Shown here piece after piece: positions 44,192-53,505 of a stretch of DNA of 64,000 nt (the first letter of the stretch is position 1; each line of letters starts with the position of its first letter). A model generated the notes under the pieces. It was not told the origin of the DNA, did no database searches, and worked only from the letters and a program-made list of their open reading frames with translations. The stretch spans positions 186,001-250,000 of the forward strand of contig NZ_JAFEWF010000001.1 in assembly GCF_017355835.1 (NCBI RefSeq), given 5' to 3'. Made by a program: the position numbers and the translations under genes. Source of the stretch: Desertivirga brevis (GTDB taxonomy: Bacteria > Bacteroidota > Bacteroidia > Sphingobacteriales > Sphingobacteriaceae).

Positions 44192-44582
44192 CTAAAGGTG
44201 TTAGTTTTATAAAGCTTACTTCAGTGCGTTGGTTTACCAGCACCTCTTGGTCCAGGTATTCAGCCTGATTATTATCTATCAAGACAAAGAAGCCGTTTTG
44301 TTGAAAAGCATCTAGCGCAGTGTAGATCTGCTGCTCTGGATCAATTTTCATATCTCTCTTCCTTAATCTGTACCCGTTCAACTCGGACTCAGAATCAGAA
44401 GGCTTCACTAACCCGTAATAAACCAGTGGTGATCTTTGATTATAATCTTGAACTTCTGCCGTTACTCGTGCCTCAATTATCTCCCTAACCGTAGTTCTTT
44501 CAGACGCTATTTGAATTTTTATCTCATTAAGGATGTTGCCTCCAATGGTTTCGTCTTTAATTGTAATAGTAAGGTTACTCAT
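44181..44582 (-). CDS. Beta-grasp (ubiquitin/MoaD-like) candidate protein ending in Gly-Gly
   Basis: I start at ATG 44582 (MSNLTITIKDETIGGNILNE). The 133-residue product opens with a beta-hairpin and helix pattern like ubiquitin folds (LTITIKDET, NEIKIQIASERTTVREIIEA) and ends with a strand and VSFIKLTPLVGG-stop. MoaD/ThiS-type carrier proteins end similarly in a Gly-Gly after an EVxFxPP-like strand. The middle 50 residues are an insertion relative to MoaD. The gene overlaps the DUF4132 gene by 11 bases. The fold and Gly-Gly tail are read directly; a conjugation or sulfur-carrier role is inference, and no E1-like, E2-like or JAB gene is visible nearby. Confidence 0.6.
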   Translation of the reverse strand: MSNLTITIKDETIGGNILNEIKIQIASERTTVREIIEARVTAEVQDYNQRSPLVYYGLVKPSDSESELNGYRLRKRDMKIDPEQQIYTALDAFQQNGFFVLIDNNQAEYLDQEVLVNQRTEVSFIKLTPLVGG

Positions 44583-44735
44583 AAAACGTTTACTTGTCAT
44601 GAAGCTACATATTTTCATTGAAATTTAAAATGAATAGAAGATTAATAGACGTTAGGGCGAGGTTGGCGGTGGGTGAAGGTATTAGGGTGCGCTTATCGTT
44701 CGAAACAACCTTCGGTCAGGACGGGTTAAAGCAAC

Positions 44736-45158
44736 ATGCAAAAAGGTGAATTAAATCGATTTATGGAGGCGCAGCAGGAAGATTATGCCGTCGCGCTTAG
44801 CGAAATTAAGCAGGGCCGTAAACGTAGTCACTGGATGTGGTATATCTTTCCCCAACTAAATGGCTTAGGTTATTCTGCTATGTCCATAAAATACGGCATA
44901 AAAGACCTAAAAGAAGCAGAAGTTTACCTTAAGCACCCAGTGCTGGGGGCAAGACTTGTGGAGATCAGCAAGGAATTGCTGGAGTTGTCCCAGCAGAATG
45001 CTACAGAAATCTTTGGTTCGCCGGATGATATGAAACTGCATTCTTCAATGACCTTATTTTCTTGTGTAACAGGAGCTGATGAGATTTTTGATAAAGTGCT
45101 TCTGAAATTCTTTGGTGGGAAAAAGGATGCGCAAACGCTAAGGTTGCTTGGTAGATAA
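44736..45158 (+). CDS. DUF1810 protein
   Basis: The 140-residue product is a typical DUF1810 protein: FMEAQQEDYAVALSEIKQGR, KRSHWMWYIFPQLNGLGYSA, YLKHPVLGARLVEISKEL and DDMKLHSSMTLFSCV. The family is small, cytoplasmic and of unknown biochemical role. It is monocistronic. Confidence 0.9.
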   Translation: MQKGELNRFMEAQQEDYAVALSEIKQGRKRSHWMWYIFPQLNGLGYSAMSIKYGIKDLKEAEVYLKHPVLGARLVEISKELLELSQQNATEIFGSPDDMKLHSSMTLFSCVTGADEIFDKVLLKFFGGKKDAQTLRLLGR

Positions 45159-45311
45159 TTATGAATATTTGATAGGAGAAAGCAGGAAACAATGTATATT
45201 GCAAGTAAGTATGTTTAAGGAAAAAATATTTTAATCTTCCGTTTTATCAATTGCTCCGCCTTTTTGATCTAAACTTTTGGGTAAAAATAGCTAGACCTTT
45301 GAACTAGTTCG

Positions 45312-45428
45312 ATGAAAATCGTAAATAGAATGAATATAAAAACAACCTTTTCCTTTGCTATTGCTGCGTTAAGCGCATCTCTTTCTTTCGGCCAAGACCA
45401 TCATACAGGGAGTTTAGAGAAGGCGTAA
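45312..45428 (+). CDS. Short secreted peptide or truncated gene
   Basis: From ATG 45312 (or 45330) the frame encodes a clear signal peptide (MNIKTTFSFAIAALSASLSF, then GQ) and only about 10 further residues (DHHTGSLEKA) before TAA at 45426-45428. The next gene starts at the very next base. It may be a tiny secreted peptide or a gene truncated just after its signal peptide; truncation seems more likely given the amount of debris nearby. Confidence 0.4.
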   Translation: MKIVNRMNIKTTFSFAIAALSASLSFGQDHHTGSLEKA

Positions 45429-45941
45429 ATGAACCTAAGTACTTTTTTTAATTCATATTTAATTTTCACCTTGATCATTGTTTTCGTTTCCTGTAGTAAA
45501 CCGAAAATAATTATGGACCCAGGTTATACAGAAGGTACTTTCCACGGAGGCACAATGAACGGCAGAAACTACTTAGCTACCTACAGCTATTATGTCCAAG
45601 GACAGCCATAAATTTTGCAATACGGACCTGTCAGTAGCGATTTTATCGTTGGCGATAAGTTTCTTTTCGAATACAGTAAAAAAGAGCCACAGATAGCTCG
45701 TATTATTCATTGCAAACCTTTGTTTGGAAAGGCGGAAAAAATTGACACTACCAGCACCAATTACATAACTGTTTCGCCCTATGATAGAACCATCAATTTC
45801 CGTTACCGGGTTAACGGTAGAGATTATACAAGATGTCAGGAAATTAGTGATACTGTAGATATAGATTTGTTTAGAGCTGCCAGAAGGTTCAAGCTGAGGT
45901 ATTTAGTAAGCAATCCAGAGAGAAGTATTTTAGATTTCTGA
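45429..45941 (+). pseudogene. Lipoprotein gene split by an in-frame ochre codon
   Basis: The frame from ATG 45429 encodes a lipoprotein signal (TLIIVFVSC) and a beta-rich stretch up to ATYSYYVQGQP, then TAA at 45609-45611. The same frame continues as ILQYGPVSSDFIVGDKFLFE and runs to TGA 45939-45941. A Tyr codon (TAT or TAC) would be expected at the stop, giving one 170-residue protein of the type that carries a Y.Y.V.G..Y...GD.F pattern. The break is therefore a single nonsense change, or a sequencing error. Confidence 0.6.
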
Positions 45942-45942
45942 A

Positions 45943-46476
45943 ATGATAAATAAAACTAGACGTGCGAATTTTTTTTTGATTTTTCTATTGGTTTTAGGCC
46001 TTGCTGTAACCTATTACTACTCATATCCCGAGGAAAAAATTAAGAGAGGTGTTATAATTGATAAAATACTAGTCCTTAAAGCAAAAAGGAAACTTTTGGT
46101 ATATTCTAATGGAACCTTGGTAAAGTCATATACTATTGCATTAGGGAGGAGTCCCATTGGTGATAAGCAATTCGAGGGCGACAATAAAACTCCAGAAGGA
46201 ATTTATAAGATATATGCAAAAAACCCTCGCAGTGGCTGGCATAAGAACCTTGGCATTTCATATCCCAACTTGGAAGATCGCAGACAAGCAAAACCTCTAA
46301 ATAAATCCCCTGGTGGTGAAATAAAAATTCATGGTTTGAAGAATGGAAGAGGCTTTATTGGAAGATTTCATCGTTGGAAGGATTGGACTCAGGGTTGTAT
46401 TGCGTTAACTAATGAGGAAGTAGACGAAATTTATGAACATACCCCAATTGGTACAACTATAGAGATTCGGCAATAA
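45943..46476 (+). CDS. L,D-transpeptidase (YkuD domain), membrane-anchored
   Basis: The 177-residue protein has an N-terminal membrane helix (FFLIFLLVLGLAVTYYY) and a YkuD catalytic domain: KILVLKAKRKLLVYSNGTLV, GDNKTPEGIYKIYAKNP, IKIHGLKNGRG (His) and DWTQGCIALTNEEVDEIY (catalytic Cys). It would form 3-3 peptidoglycan cross-links or attach lipoproteins on the periplasmic side. It begins 1 base after the preceding broken lipoprotein gene, so the two were probably one transcription unit. Confidence 0.9.
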   Translation: MINKTRRANFFLIFLLVLGLAVTYYYSYPEEKIKRGVIIDKILVLKAKRKLLVYSNGTLVKSYTIALGRSPIGDKQFEGDNKTPEGIYKIYAKNPRSGWHKNLGISYPNLEDRRQAKPLNKSPGGEIKIHGLKNGRGFIGRFHRWKDWTQGCIALTNEEVDEIYEHTPIGTTIEIRQ

Positions 46477-46755
46477 AAGTTCGTGTAAATAGTAATACCG
46501 CTGTAGTGGTATCTTATCTAACAGAAAACCAGCAAGGAACATTAGGAGTAGCTTTATTCTATCGGTTGGAGAAATGCAGGATTTGTTATGAATTATTTAA
46601 TTGCCAATTAAAAGGACTTTAGCCAATTAGAATGGTAGGTGAGTTGATGAAAGAAATATGACGGATTGGGATGATTCATTTTAAGAAAGTTGAAATTTAG
46701 AAATCTAGATTCTATTAAATTAGGGCACCAATAGGAAATAACTCGATACTGAAAA

Positions 46756-47157
46756 ATGACATCACCAAAACTAGCAAAGGAAGAAGAAAGTCCAGATTAT
46801 ATGAGGGGACTGTTCAAATGCTACATCAAAGATACTCTCGGGGGGTTACCCAAAGAAAAACACGAAGTCTTAAATAATATGAAACTATACGAGGTGTTTA
46901 GCTTGCCGGAAGCAGATTGGAAAGTGGTGATAGCCAAAGTGCTTAACCTTTCAGAGACTATCGATATAGCTATCTGGGACCTATGGATAAAATTTGAGAA
47001 GAAAAAATATGAATACACGATAGAGGATTATGCTTCCGACTTTATAGACCAGTACTACAAAGAGGATAGCAGAGTAGATGTATGGCAATCCGAGGAACAA
47101 TTAGAATTGGCCAAACGAAGAATAGTAGAGTATAATGACATGAAGGTTTCCCGATAG
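46756..47157 (+). CDS. Hypothetical cytoplasmic protein with possible nonsense-cut C-terminus
   Basis: The 133-residue product (MTSPKLAKEEESPDYMRGLF; DIAIWDLWIKFEKKKYEYTI) is predicted helical; the family is not recognised. The TAG at 47155-47157 is followed in the same frame by 37 sense codons (PTNYTSQNYPFDFSISKPEQ, FFKPRQELDD) to another TAG (47269-47271), so the gene may have been longer. The region before it (46477-46755) contains no gene. Confidence 0.5.
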   Translation: MTSPKLAKEEESPDYMRGLFKCYIKDTLGGLPKEKHEVLNNMKLYEVFSLPEADWKVVIAKVLNLSETIDIAIWDLWIKFEKKKYEYTIEDYASDFIDQYYKEDSRVDVWQSEEQLELAKRRIVEYNDMKVSR

Positions 47158-47374
47158 GGTAAAGGAGATCCTACAAATTACACTTCACAAAATTATCCTT
47201 TTGATTTCTCTATTAGTAAGCCTGAACAGTTTTTTAAGCCCCGTCAAGAATTGGATGATACAGAAATCTAGATAAATAGTACTCCTTCCGACAGCAGCAC
47301 AAATTCTTAATAGTACGCAATATTTTCCAAGACTAGAAAAAGTACCCTGGCTACTTTTGAATAAAATTAAGGTT

Positions 47375-47770
47375 ATGAAAAAGCTTATTTATTTGATAGT
47401 ACTAATACTAATTGCATGTGGAGCACAAGCACAGACAACAGTTCAACGCAAAGACCTATTAAGCGTTGAATTCGCAGCCAGAAGTTTCAATCGAGTGGAT
47501 GCAAAAGAAATAGTAATGCAGCCAGGCCAAAAGGCCCCGCTTCACCACCATCCCTGTCCGGTAGTGGGCTACATAGCGGAGGGAAATTTGATCTACCAGG
47601 TGAAAGGGAAGCCAGAACAGCGTTTAAAGACAGGCGATTCCTTTTATGAGCCATCAGGAACAGCGATCTTACGGTTTGATAATGCATCAAAAGAACAACC
47701 TCTGAAGTTTATCGCATTCTATTTAAATGCTGGAGAACCCGAGCTAACAGAACTTCTTAAAGTAGACTAA
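47375..47770 (+). CDS. Secreted cupin protein
   Basis: From ATG 47375 (a TTG start six codons earlier is also possible) the product has a signal peptide (MKKLIYLIVLILIACGAQA, then Q) and a single cupin barrel: PGQKAPLHHHPCPVVGYIAE, LIYQVKGKPEQRLKTGDSFY, EPSGTAILRFDNAS. The HHH motif can bind a metal. It is followed 44 bases later by an AraC-type regulator that probably controls it. Confidence 0.8.
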   Translation: MKKLIYLIVLILIACGAQAQTTVQRKDLLSVEFAARSFNRVDAKEIVMQPGQKAPLHHHPCPVVGYIAEGNLIYQVKGKPEQRLKTGDSFYEPSGTAILRFDNASKEQPLKFIAFYLNAGEPELTELLKVD

Positions 47771-47814
47771 AATAAGGTAAAGGCTTGTTAAATTAGCACA
47801 ATAGAAAACTGAAG

Positions 47815-48624
47815 ATGTTCGAAACTTGGAAGCTGAAAGCATTCGACAACCTTGAACTTGTAAGATCTACTGCAATACAAATGGATGCGCCAAAACATTT
47901 TCATGAAGGCTTTGCCATAGGAATTGCGACAAAAGGACTTCAGACAATGCAGTTGGAGAAAGGTGATTACACTATCCCTCCAGGATCTTTGATGTTCTTA
48001 AACCCCCGCGAGACACATGCTCACAAACAAATACCGTATTCACCTTGGTCTCACCAGATGGTTTACATCAGTCCCGAGTACATCTTCTGGTTACAAAAAG
48101 AAGGAATAATCACAAGAAAAGGGGAGTTATGGTTTGATGCTCCCATTGCAACCAGTCCAGAAATATATAATAACTTCCTTAATTTCCACAGATTGCTTGC
48201 TTCTGGTAACACCTGCCCGCATACCACCTTAATCTTCAACGAAACCATTGCTGCAATATTTAACAATTGGAGCATAACGAAAGGAAAAGAGGAAAGACCT
48301 TCTTTAGTTGGGCAGGTGGAGAATATACAGAATTATCTGGAACAGCATTACCGGACAAAGCTAAATTTGGATGAACTAGCGGCTCGGTTTAAGATTAACA
48401 AGTTCCAGCTAATCCGGGATTTTAAGCGCTCTAAAGGCGTTACTCCTAATGAATACTTAAACATTATAAGAATTGAAGCAGCGAAGAAGTATTTAGCAGA
48501 GGGCCATTCCCTTGTGGCTTCCGCTTATATGACGGGCTTTTATGACCAGAGCCATTTTTCAAACTACTTCTTGAAGTACACCTGCTTTACACCCGGTCAG
48601 TTCCAACGAAGCTGTATTGCCTGA
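47815..48624 (+). CDS. AraC-family regulator with cupin sensor
   Basis: The 269-residue protein has an N-terminal AraC-binding cupin (FHEGFAIGIATKGLQTMQLE, PPGSLMFLNPRETHAHK) and C-terminal double HTH (LDELAARFKINKFQLIRDFK, TPNEYLNIIRIEAAKKYLAE, SAYMTGFYDQSHFSNYFLK). It lies just downstream of a secreted cupin gene on the same strand and is probably its regulator. Confidence 0.9.
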   Translation: MFETWKLKAFDNLELVRSTAIQMDAPKHFHEGFAIGIATKGLQTMQLEKGDYTIPPGSLMFLNPRETHAHKQIPYSPWSHQMVYISPEYIFWLQKEGIITRKGELWFDAPIATSPEIYNNFLNFHRLLASGNTCPHTTLIFNETIAAIFNNWSITKGKEERPSLVGQVENIQNYLEQHYRTKLNLDELAARFKINKFQLIRDFKRSKGVTPNEYLNIIRIEAAKKYLAEGHSLVASAYMTGFYDQSHFSNYFLKYTCFTPGQFQRSCIA

Positions 48625-48711
48625 GCCTTAATTTTTATAAGTAGACAGGAAGAAAGCAACTTCGGTAGGCGGATTATGAGTTGAAGGTGCGGAATAGTAT
48701 AAACTAAACTT

Positions 48712-50613
48712 TTAATTGGATGGGATAGTATCTTTTGATAGGGGCAGACTGAAATAAAATGTACTGCCTTTTTCCGGGGTTGAGTTAAACCAGATCCTTC
48801 CGCCGGCTCTGTCGATGATCTCCTTAGAAATGTAGAGACCGAGACCTAAGTTTAACCCTGCTCCGGGATTACTTTTTTCTGCTTGATGGAAGCGGTTAAA
48901 GATAAAGGGCTTCTGATCATCTGGGATCCCTATTCCAAAATCCTCAATGCTTACCACCAATTGACCGTCTTCTTGTAATACGGATATGTTTACAGTATCA
49001 GCACCGGGAGAGTACCGAACAGCGTTTGTTATTAGGTTAATTAACACTTGACTTATCCGGTTCTTGTCGGCATTTACGATCAAAGATGGGTTTTGAAGGA
49101 TCACGAGCCTGTGTGAAGGTGAAACTAATTGCAGATCGCGCACAAGATTGCTTATCAATTCACTTATGTCGAACACCTCTTCCTTAAATTCCAGCTTTCC
49201 GGATTCAATTCGCGAAACGTCGAGCAGATCCCGGATAAGGACTTCCAGTCTGCTTATTTGAGCTTCCATCCTCTGCACGTGACTTCTATTGCCACAGTTT
49301 TCGTTCTTAAGGATTTCGCGATGCAGAAGTTGTGTATATGCCTTTAGGGAAGTAACGGGCGTTTTAAGTTCGTGACTAACCGTGCTCACAAATTCATCTT
49401 TTTGTTTCTGCATCTGCATGATCATCTCAATATCGGTAGCAGTTCCTATCCAGATCTGCTCCTCATCTCCCGCGAAATCTAGCGGCTTCAAGGTATTTAG
49501 ATGCCATCGGTAGGAGCCATCGTAACGGCGCAAACGGCATCTGAATTCCCCAGCCTTTTGTTCAGAGAACAGGTTATTAAAAACTTCACGTGTTTTATTA
49601 TAGTCATCCGGATGGATAATCTCAGCCAAACCAATTCCCTGGTTATTTGAATGATTCGACCCTGTATAGTCCAACCATTTCTTATTCAGGAATTGGATTT
49701 CGCCTTTCTGATTGGTGGTCCAGGTTATTTGGGCCAGGCTGTTCAGCATACTTTTGAGTCGCTCCTCACTTTCCTCTACTAGTCGCCTTGATAATACCCG
49801 ATCGGTAACGTTATGGCCATAAACCCTTATGCCGTCAATTTGCCCATCATCTGAATACCTTGCCTGAATAACAAAATCGAGGTAATAGTGAACAAATTCA
49901 GTTTGATTGTCTTGCGGTATTGAAACAAGGGACTCTCTTCCTTCAAAGCTCTGACCCGTTTGGTAGACCTGATCCATTACATCAAGGAAGCCTTGTTCAA
50001 CGAGTTCTGGTAAAGCTTCAGCAAAGGTTTTGCCGAGCAATTCTCTACCGGGAAAAAGCTGTTGAAAGCCGGGATTTATAAAGTCGAAGACAAATTTGGG
50101 GCCACTATAAACGCAAATAACAGCGGGAGCTTCCATAAGTAAACGATATAGGGATTTACGCCTGCTTTCTGCTACTTCGAAACTGATGCGTTCTTTTTTA
50201 GCCAATTCGAAAGCCCCTGTAATGTCAACAACGGTATGATTGATGAACTTCACATCTCCATTGCTGTCCAGAATAGGTGTATTAGATGCTTCCCAGTATT
50301 TTAATTGAAACTCATCTGTGCCTCTTATTGGTATGTCGTACCGCTGAGCTGGCAGACGACTTTTCTTTTTGCTACTTAGGCACTCTTCCAGACTACCCCT
50401 TAAGGCTTCAACAGGCTCATTTTCCGTATCATTTGGATTTTTAGGGAAGGCGGTAAATACTGGCTTTCCGATTAAATCTAATTCCGTTGTGTTCGTTGCC
50501 CTGTAATATTCTTGATTGGCAAATAGAATGGTATAGACAGGTGGGTTTGCTTCTAATATTAGGCAAGGCGGCGCTGCTTCTAAAAACTGGTAAGTCTCAT
50601 TTGAAAGGTGCAT
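48712..50613 (-). CDS. Cytoplasmic PAS-domain sensor histidine kinase
   Basis: The 633-residue protein has three PAS domains (about 8-135, 150-275, 285-395), then a HisKA domain with H-box STVSHELKTPVTSLKAY (His414), and a HATPase_c domain with N-box NRISQVLINLITNAV, GIGIPDDQKPFIFNRF and NLGLGLYISKEIIDRAGG. No membrane segment is present, so it is a soluble kinase sensing an intracellular cue. No response regulator is adjacent; a receiver-only regulator lies at 57257. A decayed copy of its C-terminus is found at 53506-53640. Confidence 0.9.
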   Translation of the reverse strand: MHLSNETYQFLEAAPPCLILEANPPVYTILFANQEYYRATNTTELDLIGKPVFTAFPKNPNDTENEPVEALRGSLEECLSSKKKSRLPAQRYDIPIRGTDEFQLKYWEASNTPILDSNGDVKFINHTVVDITGAFELAKKERISFEVAESRRKSLYRLLMEAPAVICVYSGPKFVFDFINPGFQQLFPGRELLGKTFAEALPELVEQGFLDVMDQVYQTGQSFEGRESLVSIPQDNQTEFVHYYLDFVIQARYSDDGQIDGIRVYGHNVTDRVLSRRLVEESEERLKSMLNSLAQITWTTNQKGEIQFLNKKWLDYTGSNHSNNQGIGLAEIIHPDDYNKTREVFNNLFSEQKAGEFRCRLRRYDGSYRWHLNTLKPLDFAGDEEQIWIGTATDIEMIMQMQKQKDEFVSTVSHELKTPVTSLKAYTQLLHREILKNENCGNRSHVQRMEAQISRLEVLIRDLLDVSRIESGKLEFKEEVFDISELISNLVRDLQLVSPSHRLVILQNPSLIVNADKNRISQVLINLITNAVRYSPGADTVNISVLQEDGQLVVSIEDFGIGIPDDQKPFIFNRFHQAEKSNPGAGLNLGLGLYISKEIIDRAGGRIWFNSTPEKGSTFYFSLPLSKDTIPSN

Positions 50614-50865
50614 GAACTGTGACTAGCAATAATAATGCTACCAGTAACAGCTATTGCGAGATTCTGGTTTTTGGGAAGATAAAATCTAGTGATACCTTTT
50701 ACAATTATGAGTTCTTTGAGAAGGATTTCAACAATTCGAAAAACCCGATAAAGTGAAGAAGCAGGGGAAGAAGGGTGCAAAATAAAACACCCAGTTTGAT
50801 TTTTTTTTCGCCTATTTTCAGGCCCGCTCGGAAAATGAAACACTAAGAAGAGGGGTAAAAAAGGC

Positions 50866-50873
50866 TATATTTG
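50866..50873 (+). promoter_or_regulatory. -7 element (TATATTTG) of the T9SS cargo gene
   Basis: tatatttg exactly matches the TAnnTTTG consensus of the Bacteroidota primary sigma factor and lies 22 bases before the ATG at 50896, leaving a short leader. A matching -33 TTTG was not found. Confidence 0.5.
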
Positions 50874-50895
50874 CCCTTCTAATTTTATCACATTA

Positions 50896-53481
50896 ATGAA
50901 GAAAGCTCTACACCTCCTTACACTGCTTTGTTTTTTTACCGTTACACACGCCCAAACCTGGCAATCTTTAGGGCCAGATGATAACAACAGAATTACTCCC
51001 TTTGCTACTTATTTCGACAATGCTTATCCATCACTATTTCTTCGAAATGGAATTCCCTACGTTTCTTATAGGGATAATAACAGCAGGAGAGCTTATGTAA
51101 AAAAATATGAAAGTGAGACATGGCAGCTTATCGGCGATGGTCCAATTTCAGAAGGATCTATTTCTTATTCTGATATAACGGCCGATGAGTCTGCAATTTA
51201 CATTGTTTATACTGACGGTAACGCTTCCTCAAAAGTTACTGTAAAGAAATACAATGGGAAGGCTTGGCAGTTGGTGGGAAACCAGGGTTTTTCTGCAGGC
51301 GCTGCGGCCTTTACCCGAATAATAAATTTTAAAAATAGCCTCTTCGTAGCTTACCAGGACGCCAGTCAAGGTAATAAAATCTCTGTACAAAAATTCAATG
51401 GAGAGACCTGGGAACTAATAGGTTCAGCAGGATTTAGTAACGGAGCATCTACGGATATATCAATTTGTACTGACAACACAAGCCTGTATGTTTGTTACCG
51501 CGATGGGTCTGATGGAAACAAGGCTGTTGTGAAAAAATTTAACAGTAATAAGTGGGAAACAGTAGGAACTACAAGTGCTAGCCCCGGGAGAGCGGTAAGT
51601 TTGGCATTTGCGATTAACAAAGCTGTACCATATGTGCTTTATATGGATGACTCAGAGTCACCAAAGAAGGTGGTGGTTCGCAAATTCGATGGAAACGAGT
51701 GGGTGACAGTAGGGGCTTCGATAAGTGAAAGTAATATTCAATATTGCAGTATCGCTTTTGATGGTGATCAACCCTACATTGCTTATCGGGCCGCATCTTA
51801 TGCGGTGGCATTTATAAAACGGCTTATTAATAACGATTGGGAATCCGTTGGTTATTTCACAATGTATGGAAATAATATTCAGATTGCTTTTTATAATCGC
51901 ACACCTTTCGTTCTTTCTTCCGATAAACTGTTAGAAGTTCAAAAATTTGAAAATGACGCTTGGAAATCACTTGGAGCTGGAACCGGGGTTGGCGCTAGTA
52001 CGATTAAACCCGCCCTAGCAATTCTCAATAATACGCCCTATTTAGCTTATCTGGACAATGATACCTATAAGGTAACCGTAAAGAAATTTAATGGAACTTC
52101 CTGGGAAACGATCCTTAAATCAGGAATTTATGCAAGAACCATTGCTGGCCTGACCTTAAGTACTAGCGGTAATGCCTTATACCTTGGGTATGTTGATCAC
52201 CAAAGTGCAATTGCAAGAAAATATGATGGCAGTAACTGGCAGCTTTTAAGCTCTGGAACTATTTATAGTTCTTCGCTTCCTAGCTGGACGGCAAGCTTTG
52301 CCTTTGATGGTGGTTCTGCCTGGGTAGCTTATGATGATCCTGATGCCAATAAAAAGCTAACGGTAAAGAAGGTGAATGGTAGTGCGTGGGTTTTACAGGG
52401 TACGGCCGGGGTCTTTACTTCTGGAGGTAAATATAAACTGGCGGCTAATGGAGGTGCACCTTACCTCGCTTATGTCGACGGGGTCAATGGCAATAAGGTT
52501 TCCGTTAAGAAATTTGACGGCACTAAATGGCTGGTTGTGGGAGCGGTCTTGACACCGATATATTCAGGAGATCATGACCTATCGCTGGTTTTTGGAAATA
52601 ATGTTCCGTACTTGCACTTCAAATCCAACGCATTTCCTCCAAATTTCCTTGTAAAAAAAGTTAGTGGAAGCGGTTGGGCAGATGTAGGTACTGCACGATT
52701 TACCACTGATATTCTTTCTGCCGACTGTGAACTTGCCTTTGGCAATAATCAGGTCCTGGCACTTTATACAGATAACGGCGCCGGTAACAAGCCCGCGGTG
52801 AAGAGGTCAACAGCCACTTCTTGGTTGGGTTCAGGTTGGATGTCTGTCGGTAGTGCAAGCAGGCCTACAATTGCAAGCGACGATAAGAACATAATTGCTG
52901 CTTATGACTCAGACGGCATATTTGTTAAAAGTATGAGATTTGACGTGCTTGCGGTAAAAATTGCAGGTGTAAACCTTAAAGAAACCCTCGCTGGGGCTGT
53001 CCGACTTGATTGGAGGGTTCTAACTTCGAGTGACAGTCATAGCTTTTTAATAGAAAGAAGTCGGGACCTAAAAGAGTTCGAAGAAGTGGGCAGAATTTTT
53101 AGCAATAATCGTATCGGGACTTTTTCATTTGAAGACCTTAGTCCGATCGATGGAATTAGTTATTACCGACTTAGTGAAATTGATGTAAACGGAGTGGTTA
53201 CTGAGTTGGAAACAAAAAGTTTAAGTTCGGGTAATTCCAGCGGCAAAAGTTTTGTGTATCCCAATCCAACTACTAACCGGATATATATTAAAAACGGAAA
53301 ACTTTCTGGTTTCTACCACGTGAGGCTGTTTAATAGCGATGGTGCTGTTGTACAAAGTAGCTACGTTAAGTTTGAGAATGGGATAGCCGATCTATCTTTA
53401 AATAGTAACCTAGCTGCCGGACTTTACCTTGTTGGAGTTGACGGTTTGTCTAGATCTTATATGTTCACTTTGCAGAAATAA
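50896..53481 (+). CDS. T9SS cargo protein with thirteen tandem repeats
   Basis: The 861-residue product has a signal peptide (MKKALHLLTLLCFFTVTHA, then Q), a long series of about thirteen repeats of roughly 50 residues, each built around a VKKFNGxxWxxVG core (for example VKKYNGKAWQLVGN, VRKFDGNEWVTVGA, VKKFDGTKWLVVGA), and a C-terminal type IX sorting domain (FVYPNPTTNRIYIKNGK, then GLYLVGVDG). The repeats suggest two beta-propellers or a tectonin-like barrel. The protein is expected on the cell surface or secreted through the T9SS. Ligand and enzyme activity are unknown. Confidence 0.85.
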   Translation: MKKALHLLTLLCFFTVTHAQTWQSLGPDDNNRITPFATYFDNAYPSLFLRNGIPYVSYRDNNSRRAYVKKYESETWQLIGDGPISEGSISYSDITADESAIYIVYTDGNASSKVTVKKYNGKAWQLVGNQGFSAGAAAFTRIINFKNSLFVAYQDASQGNKISVQKFNGETWELIGSAGFSNGASTDISICTDNTSLYVCYRDGSDGNKAVVKKFNSNKWETVGTTSASPGRAVSLAFAINKAVPYVLYMDDSESPKKVVVRKFDGNEWVTVGASISESNIQYCSIAFDGDQPYIAYRAASYAVAFIKRLINNDWESVGYFTMYGNNIQIAFYNRTPFVLSSDKLLEVQKFENDAWKSLGAGTGVGASTIKPALAILNNTPYLAYLDNDTYKVTVKKFNGTSWETILKSGIYARTIAGLTLSTSGNALYLGYVDHQSAIARKYDGSNWQLLSSGTIYSSSLPSWTASFAFDGGSAWVAYDDPDANKKLTVKKVNGSAWVLQGTAGVFTSGGKYKLAANGGAPYLAYVDGVNGNKVSVKKFDGTKWLVVGAVLTPIYSGDHDLSLVFGNNVPYLHFKSNAFPPNFLVKKVSGSGWADVGTARFTTDILSADCELAFGNNQVLALYTDNGAGNKPAVKRSTATSWLGSGWMSVGSASRPTIASDDKNIIAAYDSDGIFVKSMRFDVLAVKIAGVNLKETLAGAVRLDWRVLTSSDSHSFLIERSRDLKEFEEVGRIFSNNRIGTFSFEDLSPIDGISYYRLSEIDVNGVVTELETKSLSSGNSSGKSFVYPNPTTNRIYIKNGKLSGFYHVRLFNSDGAVVQSSYVKFENGIADLSLNSNLAAGLYLVGVDGLSRSYMFTLQK

Positions 53482-53505
53482 GATTTGAATAGTTATGAAT
53501 AATAG

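Noticed and set aside
41615..45158. An E1/E2/JAB-type conjugation cassette around the Gly-Gly protein
   Set aside because: None of the neighbouring genes shows ThiF, E2 or JAB motifs, so a full ubiquitin-like pathway is not claimed.
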